From assembly GCA_020724545.1 (NCBI GenBank), contig DYGR01000015.1, positions 1-60,001 on the forward strand: 60,001 nt of DNA. Reading direction: 5' to 3'. Below the pieces are notes generated by a model. The model did not search any database and was not told the origin of the DNA. It was given only the letters and a program-made list of their open reading frames with translations. A program made the position numbers and the translations under genes. Of this stretch, positions 27,001 to 36,495 are shown in pieces (the stretch's first letter is position 1; the number at the start of each line of letters is the position of its first letter). The DNA comes from Candidatus Methanoperedens nitratireducens. GTDB taxonomy: Archaea > Halobacteriota > Methanosarcinia > Methanosarcinales > Methanoperedenaceae.

Positions 27001-28352
27001 TTCCTCATGCCTGTAATCGGGCCTGGCATCCTGCCGCCGCGCAGTATAAACTCACGGGGACTGAACCTGTTTACCTCCATTATATAGGTCTCACCCAGCA
27101 AGCCCCCAAAATTCACATAATCCCCGGCTTTTTTGCCCGGGACAGGGATAAGCCGGACACCTGTAGTTTTTCCATTCACCACGCCTATGGAGAGTTCATC
27201 AGCGATTATGGCTGATATCGTCTCAGCAGGCGTATCACCAGGAATAGCGATCATATCAAGCCCGACAGAGCAGACAGAAGTCAGGGCTTCAAGCTTCTCG
27301 ATCGAGAGCGCACCTGCTTTTACCGCTGCGCTCATGCAGGAATCCTCACTCACAGGGATAAAAGTACCGCTTAATCCTCCAACGTTCCCTGATGCCATGG
27401 CCCCGCCTTTCTTTACCGCATCGATAAGAAGCGCCAGCGCAGCAGTACTGCCGGGCGCACCCATCTTCTCTATACCCATAAGCTCAACTATCCTTGCAAC
27501 CGAATCACCTACCTTTGTGGTCGATGCAAGTGAGATATCCACTATCCCGAAAGGGACATCCATATTGGATGCAAGTTCCCTGCCGATCAGCTCACCTGCA
27601 CGTGTAATCTTAAAAGCAGTGCGCTTGATGATCTCGGAGAGCTCAGTCAGGTCGCAGTCCCTGTTCTTCTCAACAACGCTTCTTACCACACCCGGACCGC
27701 TAATCCCTATATTGAGTGAAAAATCCGGCTCCCCAACACCGTGATAAGCCCCTGCCATGAATGGGTTGTCCTCTGGTGCGTTTGAGAAAACTGCAAATTT
27801 TGCGCATCCTATTCCATTCTCTGTTCTATTTGAGATATCCTTCAGGATATTCCCAAGTTTTATAACAGCATCCATGTTCATACCCGATACTGTTGTGGCT
27901 ACGTTAAGAAAAGCGCATACACGCTCAGTGTTTGATAGGACATCAGGCAGTGAGTCTACGAGCCGTGCATCTGCCTTTGTCATCCCTTTCTGAACAAGCG
28001 CCCCGTATCCGCCTATGAAGTCTATACCCGCATCATGCGCTGCTTTATCAAGTGTCTTTGCGATCTCAAACTGCGCTTCACTTGAGTGGGCTTCGGTTAT
28101 CAGAGAGACCGGGGTTACGGACACTCTTTTATTCACTATCGGGATGCCGTATTTATCCTCAAGCTTCCCTGCCTCGATGATGAGTCTTCTTCCATATCCT
28201 GTGACCCTCTCATATATATTCGATTTGAAAATTCCAGGATCTGAGTGGATGCAGTCTTTAAGGTTTATGCCGAGCGTCACCGTCCTTATATCAAAATTAT
28301 GGTAAAGGGTCATCCTGACTGTTTCCATGACCTCTTCAAGTGAGTATTCCAT
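26997..28352 (-). CDS. UPF0210 (DUF711, PFL) family protein
   Basis: A 451-residue protein matching the UPF0210 family (ETVRMTLYHNFDIRTVTLGI, GGYGALVQKGMTKAD, GAPGSTAALALLIDAVKKGG, GLDMIAIPGDT). The family has a pyruvate formate-lyase-like fold, but its reaction is not established. It is almost always paired with the ACT-domain protein encoded two bases upstream (28355-28633), which implies joint control by a small ligand. Confidence 0.93.
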   Translation of the reverse strand: MEYSLEEVMETVRMTLYHNFDIRTVTLGINLKDCIHSDPGIFKSNIYERVTGYGRRLIIEAGKLEDKYGIPIVNKRVSVTPVSLITEAHSSEAQFEIAKTLDKAAHDAGIDFIGGYGALVQKGMTKADARLVDSLPDVLSNTERVCAFLNVATTVSGMNMDAVIKLGNILKDISNRTENGIGCAKFAVFSNAPEDNPFMAGAYHGVGEPDFSLNIGISGPGVVRSVVEKNRDCDLTELSEIIKRTAFKITRAGELIGRELASNMDVPFGIVDISLASTTKVGDSVARIVELMGIEKMGAPGSTAALALLIDAVKKGGAMASGNVGGLSGTFIPVSEDSCMSAAVKAGALSIEKLEALTSVCSVGLDMIAIPGDTPAETISAIIADELSIGVVNGKTTGVRLIPVPGKKAGDYVNFGGLLGETYIMEVNRFSPREFILRGGRMPGPITGMRN

Positions 28353-28354
28353 CC

Positions 28355-28633
28355 TTACACCCTGTGCATTGCCTTGAAGATATTCTCATGCTGGACCTGT
28401 ATTGAGAGGTCCATCTCAGTCCCTATTACCGCAAGTTCTTTTTTTAATTCCCCGATCGTTATTATGGAATCAGATATATCAGCCAGCATGGTCATCACAA
28501 AATAGCCGTCCATGATCTTCTGGTTCAGGTCCTCGATATTGATATTGTGCTTGAAGACCGCGTTTGAAACCCTGGCGATTATTCCCTTCTGGTCTTTACC
28601 TATTACTGTTATGAATACAAGGTTTTTAGTCAT
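28355..28633 (-). CDS. UPF0237 ACT-domain protein
   Basis: A 92-residue single ACT domain of the GcvR-like type (FITVIGKDQKGIIARVSNAV, NINIEDLNQKIMDGYFVMTM). ACT domains bind amino acids and similar ligands. It is the first gene of a two-gene operon with UPF0210, two bases apart. Confidence 0.93.
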   Translation of the reverse strand: MTKNLVFITVIGKDQKGIIARVSNAVFKHNINIEDLNQKIMDGYFVMTMLADISDSIITIGELKKELAVIGTEMDLSIQVQHENIFKAMHRV

Positions 28634-28968
28634 CTGGTGCCTCTTTCAGGTTCATTTTAACCTGGATAGATATAATGTTCTCGTAACAATACAAATCCTT
28701 TCCCATCCGAAAAGGTTAAGAGCAATGTGATAGTAAGTGAAGGAAACATATACTCTTTATGTACTGATTAGGAGTAAACCAAAAGATAATTTCAAATTGT
28801 TTTGAGGATTCAAATATAGAATCTCACAATGACAGGATTATCTTAATTCTTAATCAATGCATAGTATAGAGTATACTGATGAAAAGCTGTCCCGGGTAAG
28901 CCGGGATATGTATCGTGCATTATGAAATGCATAACCCCAACGATTGTTGGAAAAGGAGGACATATAGA

Positions 28969-29829
28969 TTGTTGAATGAGTTACAGAACCGAAAGAACGA
29001 CTTGAAGGACAAATCAGAAGAATACAAAAATAAAAGAAATGAGCTCAACTTGGAAGCAAGTAAATGGGCTGGTAAAAGAAACGAATTAAATAAAAGTACC
29101 AAAGAACTGATCGATGAGGCACAGCAGCTCAAAAAGTTGCGAGATGAGAATAACCATCAGGTAAGTGAGGCTAAACTCAAACGTGATGAATTAAATGAGC
29201 AGGCCAATAAGGTATATGCTGAAATCGATAAGATCCGAAAGGAATTAAATCTTGGTAACGGACCATCCCTGAAGGAGTTAAAAAGGGAAATAGATAGGCT
29301 GGAGTTTAAGCAACAGACCGAGGTATTGACACCTTCTCAAGAGAGAGAACTTGTGGATAACATAGCCTCGTTGACTGAAGATCTCAAGCATAAAAAGCAG
29401 CAGCTTGAGGGCAGCAGTGAACTAAAATCATTACTTGAAAAAGCTCAAGTCCTGCGTGATGAAGCGGCAGCATATCATAACAGGGTTAAGGAGTATGCTG
29501 AAGCGGCGCAAAAGTATCATGATAAAATGATCGTAATTTTTAAAGATGCTGATAGGATAAGATCGGAATCAGATGAGGCACATAAAGAATTTGTGAAAGC
29601 TCAGGAAACTGCTGACGAACAGCACAGACTATTTATACAATCCCAGAAAGAGATCCGAGAACTTAATAAAGTAATAATCGGATTAAAGAGAAAGACAAAA
29701 GAAAGTAAGGAAGAATCTATCAGAGAAAAAACCAAGAAGGAAGCCGAAGAGATATATAATCAATTCAAACTTGGTGAGAAATTAAACACTGAAGATTTGA
29801 TGTTACTGCAGAGATCTGGACTTCTGTAA
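28969..29829 (+). CDS. archaeal coiled-coil protein (COG1340-like)
   Basis: A protein of 286 residues almost entirely made of charged heptads (KRDELNEQANKVYAEIDKIR), so a long coiled coil that could be an archaeal structural or scaffold protein. The frame is open back to a GTG at 28915, but a strong AAGGAGG at 28953-28959 points to the TTG at 28969 (or 28972), where the heptad pattern begins. The C-terminal tail FKLGEKLNTEDLMLLQRSGL is typical of the group. The function is unknown. Confidence 0.8.
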   Translation: MLNELQNRKNDLKDKSEEYKNKRNELNLEASKWAGKRNELNKSTKELIDEAQQLKKLRDENNHQVSEAKLKRDELNEQANKVYAEIDKIRKELNLGNGPSLKELKREIDRLEFKQQTEVLTPSQERELVDNIASLTEDLKHKKQQLEGSSELKSLLEKAQVLRDEAAAYHNRVKEYAEAAQKYHDKMIVIFKDADRIRSESDEAHKEFVKAQETADEQHRLFIQSQKEIRELNKVIIGLKRKTKESKEESIREKTKKEAEEIYNQFKLGEKLNTEDLMLLQRSGLL

Positions 29830-29899
29830 ACCTGCATCTCTTTCCTTTTAAATCAGCCTCGGTTGTTTTCTGCTTTCATGGTCAGGAGTATCTATTACT

Positions 29900-30619
29900 A
29901 TGCACGATCCAGGTTCAGTAGAAAAGCATGGGAATTCTTTTAGATGCCACATGGTAAGCTGGGATGAGGCCTACAGACTTGCTAAGATCTTGGCGAATAA
30001 AATAAAAAGATCAGGGTTTACACCAGATCTGGTCATAGGCATCGCAAGAGGCGGGTTTGTACCCGCGTGTACTGTCTGTGATCTTCTTATCCAAAAAGAT
30101 CTTGTATCTGTAAAGACCGAGCACTGGGGAATAGCAGCAGCATCCGGAAGAGCGAAAATAAAATATTCCCTTCCTATAGAGGCTGATATATCTGGAAAAA
30201 GGATACTGGTCGTGGATGATGTCGCAGATACCGGGGATACCTTTTTTGTGGTTACTGATCACATAAACAGGAAGAATCCTGCCGAAATCAGAACTGCAGT
30301 CCTGCATTACAAGACCTCTTCAATATTTATCCCTGATTACTGGGGTGAGAAACAGGATGAATGGAAGTGGATAATATATCCATGGGCTCTTTATGAGGAT
30401 CTTGCCGGGTTTATCGAAAGGGTGCTGATACACCCCATGACACATGAAGATATAAGAGAAGGCCTGAAGAGCAATTTTGATATAAAAATACCAATAAAAG
30501 ACATTCTGGAAATATTAAATGATATGAGCCTGGCAGGATCTCTCAAGAGAACAGAAAAAGATAGAAAGGTTTTTTGGGAGAATGTTGAGATTCTAAAACA
30601 AAGAGGTGCGATGAAATGA
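29900..30619 (+). CDS. phosphoribosyltransferase with C-terminal winged helix
   Basis: A 239-residue protein. The PRTase core has the PRPP loop ILVVDDVADTGDTF (about residue 105) and VIGIARGGFVPA, as in xanthine/hypoxanthine PRTases of COG2236. The last 60 residues (THEDIREGLKSNF to KDRKVFWENV) look like a winged helix, suggesting a regulatory or RNA/DNA-binding addition. The next gene, acylphosphatase, overlaps it by four bases. Confidence 0.88.
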   Translation: MHDPGSVEKHGNSFRCHMVSWDEAYRLAKILANKIKRSGFTPDLVIGIARGGFVPACTVCDLLIQKDLVSVKTEHWGIAAASGRAKIKYSLPIEADISGKRILVVDDVADTGDTFFVVTDHINRKNPAEIRTAVLHYKTSSIFIPDYWGEKQDEWKWIIYPWALYEDLAGFIERVLIHPMTHEDIREGLKSNFDIKIPIKDILEILNDMSLAGSLKRTEKDRKVFWENVEILKQRGAMK

Positions 30620-30903
30620 AAAAGAGAGTGCATATCTTTGTTTCGGGAAGGGTTCAGGGAGTATTCTTTAGATCAAGCACGAAGGACAGGGCGCAGGAGC
30701 TGGGTCTTACAGGCTGGGTGATGAACCTTGGGGATGGACGTGTTGAAGCGGTTTTTGAAGGTGAGCAAGGTGAGGTTGAAAAAATGGTACAGTGGTGCAT
30801 GGGAGGACCTGAGTATGCAAGGGTGGAGGGTGTGGAAATAATACCTGAGAGATATACCGGGGAATTTAAGGGGTTTGCAGTCAGGCACAGTATCTCTGAT
30901 TAA
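30616..30903 (+). CDS. acyP: acylphosphatase
   Basis: A 95-residue enzyme hydrolysing acyl phosphates. The catalytic pattern VSGRVQGVFFRSSTKDRAQE contains the phosphate-binding loop and Arg, and GWVMNLGDGRVEAVFEG the catalytic Asn. It overlaps the PRTase stop by four bases, so they are co-translated. Confidence 0.95.
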   Translation: MKKRVHIFVSGRVQGVFFRSSTKDRAQELGLTGWVMNLGDGRVEAVFEGEQGEVEKMVQWCMGGPEYARVEGVEIIPERYTGEFKGFAVRHSISD

Positions 30904-31144
30904 AATGCGAGACTGTTCAAGGGTGTAATAAGTTTCTATCCTTTAGCATATACAACCCTGAAGATCAGGATATTAACGGGTACTGATAATGCTTATCATA
31001 AGATTAACTTATTCTAAATATCCTCTTGTCTTAGAAAATTATTTATATGGTGAAATTGTATAAGTTCTTAAATTAGCAAATTTCTATACTATGTGAAAAA
31101 GTATAATAGTATGAAAACCGTATAACAATATGAGGTAAAATATT

Positions 31145-31555
31145 ATGAGAATTAGGGTAGTTAGTTCAAAAGAAGAGATTAATTCACTCGGATCAGGTGA
31201 AAAAATTATTCATCTTGCTTTCAGACCATCGAACAAAGACATTTTCGCATTAGTACAGGCATGTCCTAATGTTAAGGCAATCCATATACCCAGTTCGTAT
31301 ATCAGAACAATATCAAACTCTACCAAGATGTTCCTGGATATGCAGAGCATAGCCCTGCTGGAAGGCGATGTGTGGGGTCACAGAAAGGATATAAATGAAT
31401 ATTCTGAGATCAAGCCTGAGGTCTTTGACAGGATGCAGGAACTTAAGACAGAGGGCTTATCCGAATCTGCTATGCTTGATAGATTGGGAAGAGAGACCCG
31501 TCTTAGCAGGGATTTATTAAAATTCCTGTTAAAAGAGAAGACAAAGAAGAAATAA
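31145..31555 (+). CDS. DUF1699 family protein
   Basis: A 136-residue protein of a family known mainly from Methanosarcinales (MRIRVVSSKEEINSLGSGEK, KAIHIPSSYIRTISNSTKMF). The C-terminal part is basic and helical. Its function is not known. A TATA-like TTTATATGG lies at about 31041, and the leader contains repeated GTATAA-type elements (about 31058, 31100, 31120) that could be regulatory. Confidence 0.9.
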   Translation: MRIRVVSSKEEINSLGSGEKIIHLAFRPSNKDIFALVQACPNVKAIHIPSSYIRTISNSTKMFLDMQSIALLEGDVWGHRKDINEYSEIKPEVFDRMQELKTEGLSESAMLDRLGRETRLSRDLLKFLLKEKTKKK

Positions 31556-31560
31556 ATTTT

Positions 31561-31857
31561 TTATTTTTTCAACTTTTTCTGTATTTCATCCAGCAGTTGT
31601 TCGTCACTCTTGTCCCCAACCGCTATCTCAAGGTCATTGGCCATCTGTTTTATTTTTGGAGACTTTTCTTCGATCGGATGACCTTCTTTAAGTGATCTCT
31701 CAACATCCCTCAGTTCATTCTCAGTCTCTTGTCTGGCTTTTTTATACTCACCCGTTGCCTTGCCGAGTGAGCGTGCAAGTTCTGGTATCTTACTTGCACC
31801 AAACAGGATGATGACTACCAGAAATACCAGTACAATCTCCTGCGGTCCGATGATCAT
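31561..31857 (-). CDS. tatA: TatA/E-type Sec-independent translocase subunit (copy 2)
   Basis: A 98-residue protein. One N-terminal membrane helix (IVLVFLVVIILFGASKIPEL) precedes the amphipathic helix ARSLGKATGEYKKARQE, the TatA signature including FG and PEL. It overlaps the preceding tatA copy by four bases. TatA forms the pore that exports folded proteins. Confidence 0.92.
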   Translation of the reverse strand: MIIGPQEIVLVFLVVIILFGASKIPELARSLGKATGEYKKARQETENELRDVERSLKEGHPIEEKSPKIKQMANDLEIAVGDKSDEQLLDEIQKKLKK

Positions 31858-32159
31858 GTACTCCCTGTTTTTACAGTTAAATCTTTATCTTTTATTCTGG
31901 AGCGTATCTCTTCAACGAGCTGCTCAGGTGTTTTATTCTGTGCATCTAAACCCATCTCAATAGCCAGGTTATGTATTTTTATATCTTTATCATTTAATAA
32001 TCTATTTGCTCCTCTCAGGTCACGTTCAGTCTCAATCTGTGCCCTCTTGAACTCTCCGACTGCTTTACCCAGGGATTGTGCTAATTCAGGGAGTTTTGTT
32101 GGCCCGAACAAAAACAGAGCTGCAATTAGAATCAATACCAGTTCCTGAGTTCCGATCAT
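31854..32159 (-). CDS. tatA: TatA/E-type Sec-independent translocase subunit (copy 1)
   Basis: A 101-residue protein with the membrane helix LVLILIAALFLFGPTKLPEL followed by AQSLGKAVGEFKRAQIE, then an acidic tail. It is paired with a second tatA downstream. No tatC is seen in the window. Confidence 0.92.
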   Translation of the reverse strand: MIGTQELVLILIAALFLFGPTKLPELAQSLGKAVGEFKRAQIETERDLRGANRLLNDKDIKIHNLAIEMGLDAQNKTPEQLVEEIRSRIKDKDLTVKTGST

Positions 32160-32228
32160 TAAATATCAGTGAGTTTTTTTATTATATAATCTTTACCATT
32201 ACCATAAACAATCGACTCATAGCGGCTT

Positions 32229-33158
32229 TTAACCTGATATATTGAGAGAGGCTATGCCTGATCTAACAGCCTCTGCGGATCTATCCAGCGCTTTTCTCTC
32301 GTCATCGGTCAGTTTTAACTCTATGATCTCTTCCACACCGCGTCTGCCCAGTTTTACAGGAACACCAAGATAAATATCCTGTTTGCCGTATTCACCATTC
32401 AAATAAGCACATACAGGCAGGATCTGTTTTGTGTCCTTTATGACCGCTTCCACCATGTTTGTGACAGCGGCCGAGGGTGCATAGAAAGCGCTTCCTGTTT
32501 TGAGCAGATTGACGATCTCTGCCCCGCCGTTAACAGTCCTGTCAACCAGGTGCTGGATAGTAGGCGGCGAGATCAATTCTGTAATAGGAACACCAGAGAC
32601 TGTGGTGAACCTGGGAAGCGGAACCATTGTGTCACCGTGTCCGCCGAGTACCATGGCGCGTATATCCCGCACCGAGCACCCAAGTTCCATTGCGATGAAC
32701 GCGGCAAACCGACCTGAGTCCAGGACGCCGCTCATCCCGAATACGCGGTCTGGTTCAAAATTCGTGGTCTTCATGGCGACATACGTCATCAGGTCAAGAG
32801 GATTGGTAACTGTGATAACCACTGATTCAGGAGCGTATGTTGCTATATTCTGCGAAACTTCCCTGATTATCTTTGTATTTATTTTTAACAGATCCTCCCT
32901 TGTCATGCCCGGTTTTCTTGATATCCCTGCTGTGATGACAACGATATCAGAGCCTCCAAGATCCTTATAATCGTTCGTGCCGATTATTTTTGAGTCATAG
33001 CCGAAAAGAGGGCTCGACTCCATCAGATCAAGGGCCTTGCCCTGTGGCAGCCCTTCAACAATGTCTATCAGGACAACGTCGCCGAGTTCTTTTTCTGCTA
33101 TCCTCTGCGCCGCAGTTGCGCCGACTGCGCCTGCGCCTATGACTGTGATTCTGGACAT
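32229..33158 (-). CDS. mdh: malate dehydrogenase (LDH/MDH family)
   Basis: A 309-residue NAD(P)-dependent enzyme interconverting malate and oxaloacetate. The glycine motif VIGAGAVGATAAQR is at the N-terminus, ITAGISRKPGMTREDL carries substrate-binding Arg residues typical of malate specificity, and VLGGHGDTMVPL holds the catalytic His. The ATG at 33158 (MSRITVIG) is preferred to 33167 because it precedes the first beta strand directly. Confidence 0.94.
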   Translation of the reverse strand: MSRITVIGAGAVGATAAQRIAEKELGDVVLIDIVEGLPQGKALDLMESSPLFGYDSKIIGTNDYKDLGGSDIVVITAGISRKPGMTREDLLKINTKIIREVSQNIATYAPESVVITVTNPLDLMTYVAMKTTNFEPDRVFGMSGVLDSGRFAAFIAMELGCSVRDIRAMVLGGHGDTMVPLPRFTTVSGVPITELISPPTIQHLVDRTVNGGAEIVNLLKTGSAFYAPSAAVTNMVEAVIKDTKQILPVCAYLNGEYGKQDIYLGVPVKLGRRGVEEIIELKLTDDERKALDRSAEAVRSGIASLNISG

Positions 33159-33190
33159 TTTGTTCACCTGATTTTTTCTTATGAGGGGTT

Positions 33191-34039
33191 TTAATTATGA
33201 TAATGTTTTGTGTTTAACTCCAATGTATCGTACTCTTCTTTCAACGCAAGCGCATCCGTCTCAAGATTGGGGTATCCGCAGATCACCATGCCCTTGATAT
33301 CGAAATCAGAAAAAACCTGTGCCAGCTCCTTATATTTAAAAACTGATTCTTCTAGTGCAAAATGCATCCTTCTCTCCTTTTCTGAAGCTTCTAATCCAGT
33401 GGCGTGTATATACATATCGTTGAGCCCCTCCCGTCCAAGCGTATACTCCACTTGCGCCAGAACCCATGCGAATTCCTCACCTGAGTCATATCTTCCTGTC
33501 CTTGCGTGCAGGTGCGGGAAATCAATGCACGGTAAAACTCCTTCTACCTCGGTCAGGGCAAGCACCTCCTCAAGGCTCCCGAACTGCGACCTGCGCCCCG
33601 TCGTCTCAACCCGCAGTGTGATATCCACACCCTCGTCCCTTAATTGTTCCTGGATACTGCCAAGGGTATTTTTTACTCTCTCGTACACAGCCTGCGGCAT
33701 ATCCCTCTGGTAGGAGGCAGCATGGATCACCACGCTTCTTGCCCCGCATATACTTGCGATCTTTGCTGACTGAAGTATTCTGCCCTTATTCACAAAAAAT
33801 TTCGCATCGTATGTATTAAGATTGGTATAGTATGGCGCATGAGCACTTAATTTAATATCGAGTTCCTTTGCCACTTCACCGACTGCACGCGCTGTTTTTT
33901 CACCCATCCTGACATCATGCAGGAACTGGAGTTCCATGCACCCGAGACCGAGCTCATGGATCCGCTTGATTCCAGAGATGCTGCTCTTTCTTTTTGAACT
34001 GGTCGGTGTGCCTGCCGTACCAAAGAGCAGGCGCTCCAT
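33191..34039 (-). CDS. endonuclease IV-like TIM-barrel protein
   Basis: A 282-residue member of the AP endonuclease 2/endonuclease IV family (LLFGTAGTP, LSAHAPYYTNL, VVIHAASYQRD, LRVETTGRRSQFGSLEE, CIDFPHLHARTG). Zinc-ligand positions of the family (His in AHAPY, Glu in ETTGR, Asp/His in DFPHLHAR) are visible. It would cut DNA at abasic sites. It follows the ferritin-like gene with no intergenic base, implying shared oxidative-damage expression. Confidence 0.88.
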   Translation of the reverse strand: MERLLFGTAGTPTSSKRKSSISGIKRIHELGLGCMELQFLHDVRMGEKTARAVGEVAKELDIKLSAHAPYYTNLNTYDAKFFVNKGRILQSAKIASICGARSVVIHAASYQRDMPQAVYERVKNTLGSIQEQLRDEGVDITLRVETTGRRSQFGSLEEVLALTEVEGVLPCIDFPHLHARTGRYDSGEEFAWVLAQVEYTLGREGLNDMYIHATGLEASEKERRMHFALEESVFKYKELAQVFSDFDIKGMVICGYPNLETDALALKEEYDTLELNTKHYHN

Positions 34040-34528
34040 TCAACCCTCTATCTCAAGAGGAGAATAACCATACCATGAGCCTTCCTGCTCAAGATGATCT
34101 AATGCCTCAAGAAGTGTCTCCTTGTGCCCCTCCTCAAAATGCACGAGTTTCAAGAACAGATCCTTAGCCGATCTATCCTCTGTTTTTTGTGCGCTGCCTG
34201 AGTATAGTTCAATAGATCTCTCCTCAGTTTTGATCCCGAGCTTAAGTACGTCCTTTGTCTCCTCTATATTTAGAGGCCGCAGGGGTTCTGGAAATATACG
34301 CCGGGCTCTCTCTGTGCTCTCCTCATCCAGAACTTTGATATCAATAGACCTCCCTGAGATCCTTTTGTATTCCTTCTCAAGCAGTTCCTGATGCTTCGCC
34401 TCATACTTTGAAAGCTCTCTGAACAGCGCTTTTGGATTCTCATCCTCAACAATGTCGCTGAATATCGAGTAATACTCCTTCCCGTAGATCTCGATCGATA
34501 TAGCTTCTTTTAGGATATACAGAAGCAT
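34040..34528 (-). CDS. rubrerythrin-like ferritin-family protein
   Basis: A diiron four-helix protein: EAISIEIYGKEYYSIF, YEAKHQELLEKEY, GIKTEERSIELY and FEEGHKETLLEALDHLE provide the repeated Glu and ExxH ligands. It likely handles peroxide or iron. The frame is open upstream to 34642, but the conserved region begins at the ATG at 34528 (MLLYILKEA). A GTG at 34555 lies just after AAAGGGGGT and is also possible. It is immediately followed by the endonuclease IV-like gene. Confidence 0.85.
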   Translation of the reverse strand: MLLYILKEAISIEIYGKEYYSIFSDIVEDENPKALFRELSKYEAKHQELLEKEYKRISGRSIDIKVLDEESTERARRIFPEPLRPLNIEETKDVLKLGIKTEERSIELYSGSAQKTEDRSAKDLFLKLVHFEEGHKETLLEALDHLEQEGSWYGYSPLEIEG

Positions 34529-34666
34529 ATTGCTCTGATTGTTCGTATTATTCACACCCCCTTTAAAAAATGATCCCAATCGGTAATAAAGATTGTCAGG
34601 TACAATAATGCAATAATTTTTACGAATGGAAACCATTAACATTGATAATAATTAACAGGTGCTATC

Positions 34667-35488
34667 ATGGTTAACCATACAAAAGTCAAGGACTATATGA
34701 CACAGGAAGTAGATACAGTCTCTCCTGAAGACACAGTCAGAGATGTCATACAGTTGATACGGAGGACAGGACATGATGGCTTTCCTGTAGTGCGGGATAG
34801 GGATAGCAAGGTCATGGGGTATATATCAGCCGCGGATATGCTTGAGAAAGGTTTTGATGAGAAGGTCTCAAAAATCATGAGCCGGGATGTGCTTGTCGCT
34901 GATACAGAGATGGATATGAGCGATGTAGCACGCGTTATATTCAGATCAGGCAAATCAAAATTGCCTGTCGTGGATTCAAATAAACATCTGCGCGGTATTA
35001 TTACGAATTCTGATGTCATACGATCACATATAGAGAGGACAAGCCCTCAGAAGGTCTGGACGCTCAAGAAAACACTTGAAGCTATCCATAATATTCATGT
35101 TGATGTCATCCGCGAGCCTGTCAATATAGATGAACTTGTGCCGACACAGCCCAAGATCTATGCAGACGAGCTCGATGGAAGGATATACGAACTTAAGAAA
35201 GGACTGGCTGAGCCGATCGTTGTAATAAAAAAGCCTAACAAACTTATACTCGTGGATGGTCATCACAGGGTTGTAGCAGCAAAGAAACTCGGGATAAAAA
35301 GTATGGATGCTTATGTTATCCCGTTAGGCGATGAGGTGCATCTTGGCATGGAAAAAACGGCAGCATCAGCAGGTCTCCATACACTCTCGGATATTAAGAT
35401 ACTTGATTATGCCAAACATCCTCTCATTGAGGTAACAAAAAGATTAAAAAAGAATGATGAGAACGGTTTAGCTGATGTAAATCAATAA
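34667..35488 (+). CDS. CBS-pair protein with ParB-like nuclease domain
   Basis: A 273-residue protein. Two CBS domains (VKDYMTQEVDTVSPEDTVRD and SKIMSRDVLVADTEMDMSDV, residues 5-120) form a nucleotide sensor. They are followed by a ParB/Srx-type domain with LVDGHHRVVAAKKLGI (about residue 190), the family's nucleotide-binding motif. This architecture is recurrent in archaea and suggests a ligand-controlled DNA-binding or kinase-like role. It converges with and overlaps the next CBS gene by seven bases. Confidence 0.88.
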   Translation: MVNHTKVKDYMTQEVDTVSPEDTVRDVIQLIRRTGHDGFPVVRDRDSKVMGYISAADMLEKGFDEKVSKIMSRDVLVADTEMDMSDVARVIFRSGKSKLPVVDSNKHLRGIITNSDVIRSHIERTSPQKVWTLKKTLEAIHNIHVDVIREPVNIDELVPTQPKIYADELDGRIYELKKGLAEPIVVIKKPNKLILVDGHHRVVAAKKLGIKSMDAYVIPLGDEVHLGMEKTAASAGLHTLSDIKILDYAKHPLIEVTKRLKKNDENGLADVNQ

Positions 35489-36357
35489 AGGACAATTTTG
35501 TCTAAGATATCCGTTTTTGAGATAAGCCCAACAAACTCGCCATTAACCCGAACAAGCAGCCTTCCCACCTTCTCTTTATTAAAGACCCTAACTACCTCAT
35601 AAAGGGGCAGTTCGCCGTCAACCGATATGATCCTTTTTGTCATTATATCCTTGATCTTAAGACTGGTCTTACCCTCAGCAAGTGTCTTTCCAATATCTGT
35701 GAGGGTTACGATGCCCACGATCGCATTTTTATCCCGTACAGGTGCGCCATGGATCTTATTCTCAACAAGAATCCTTGAAGCCTCCTGTATTGTGGCAGTA
35801 GCAGGGATTGTTATAGGGAATTCTTTGACATAGTACTTAATTGGCTGCTTTGGCAGGGATATCATTTCCTGTATAATGAATAATAACGTATTCTCTGTAT
35901 CATCCCGTCCGATCACTTCTCCGCGCATTATGAGTTTGTTTACAGGCGTAGGCCCTATTGTGATAGAATCTCCGATATCAAATTTCTTTATATCTCCGAG
36001 GACATGAACTGTTGCATTGCACAGATCAGGGTGCCTGACCGTAGTAAAACTGACCTCCGCAGCCGTAGCATTCGGGATCAACTCGTTATTCCGTTTTATC
36101 GGTACTATTATTTCTTTATCCATTTCAAATAAGCACAGTGCACGATAGGTCTCGCCAGTCGCCTTGTATCCGCCTTTTGGCCCGGGTACCCCCTCAACCA
36201 GTCCCAGTGCTTTGAGTGATTGCATCTGGTTCCTGACTGTCCCGGGGTTTCTATTTATAACCTCTGCGATATCTTCTCCTTTAATTGCTTGTTTTCTCTC
36301 CCTGTATAGATTAATTAGAGCAGTTAGGATTTCTTTCTGAATAGGCGTAAGTTCCAT
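35482..36357 (-). CDS. HTH-CBS transcriptional regulator
   Basis: A 291-residue protein. The N-terminal winged helix (LTPIQKEILTALINLYRERK, GTVRNQMQSLKALGLVEG) is followed by a middle domain and two C-terminal CBS repeats (IQEASRILVENKIHGAPV and IKDIMTKRIISVDGELPLYE). It belongs to a group of methanogen regulators thought to sense adenylates. It lies opposite the CBS-ParB gene. Confidence 0.9.
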   Translation of the reverse strand: MELTPIQKEILTALINLYRERKQAIKGEDIAEVINRNPGTVRNQMQSLKALGLVEGVPGPKGGYKATGETYRALCLFEMDKEIIVPIKRNNELIPNATAAEVSFTTVRHPDLCNATVHVLGDIKKFDIGDSITIGPTPVNKLIMRGEVIGRDDTENTLLFIIQEMISLPKQPIKYYVKEFPITIPATATIQEASRILVENKIHGAPVRDKNAIVGIVTLTDIGKTLAEGKTSLKIKDIMTKRIISVDGELPLYEVVRVFNKEKVGRLLVRVNGEFVGLISKTDILDKIVLY

Positions 36358-36495
36358 ATATTTAGTTCTCCTGAATTCATATTATATAGTGAGTATATAT
36401 AACTATTGATGATGATATTTTCAATATACCATCTTCGATTAGCTCAATCTCCTACTATAGTATAAATAATAGTTAAACTAATAATAAATCTTATC

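Noticed and set aside
27133-27744. 203-residue plus-strand frame
   Set aside because: It is opposite the UPF0210 gene and has the composition of an antisense shadow.
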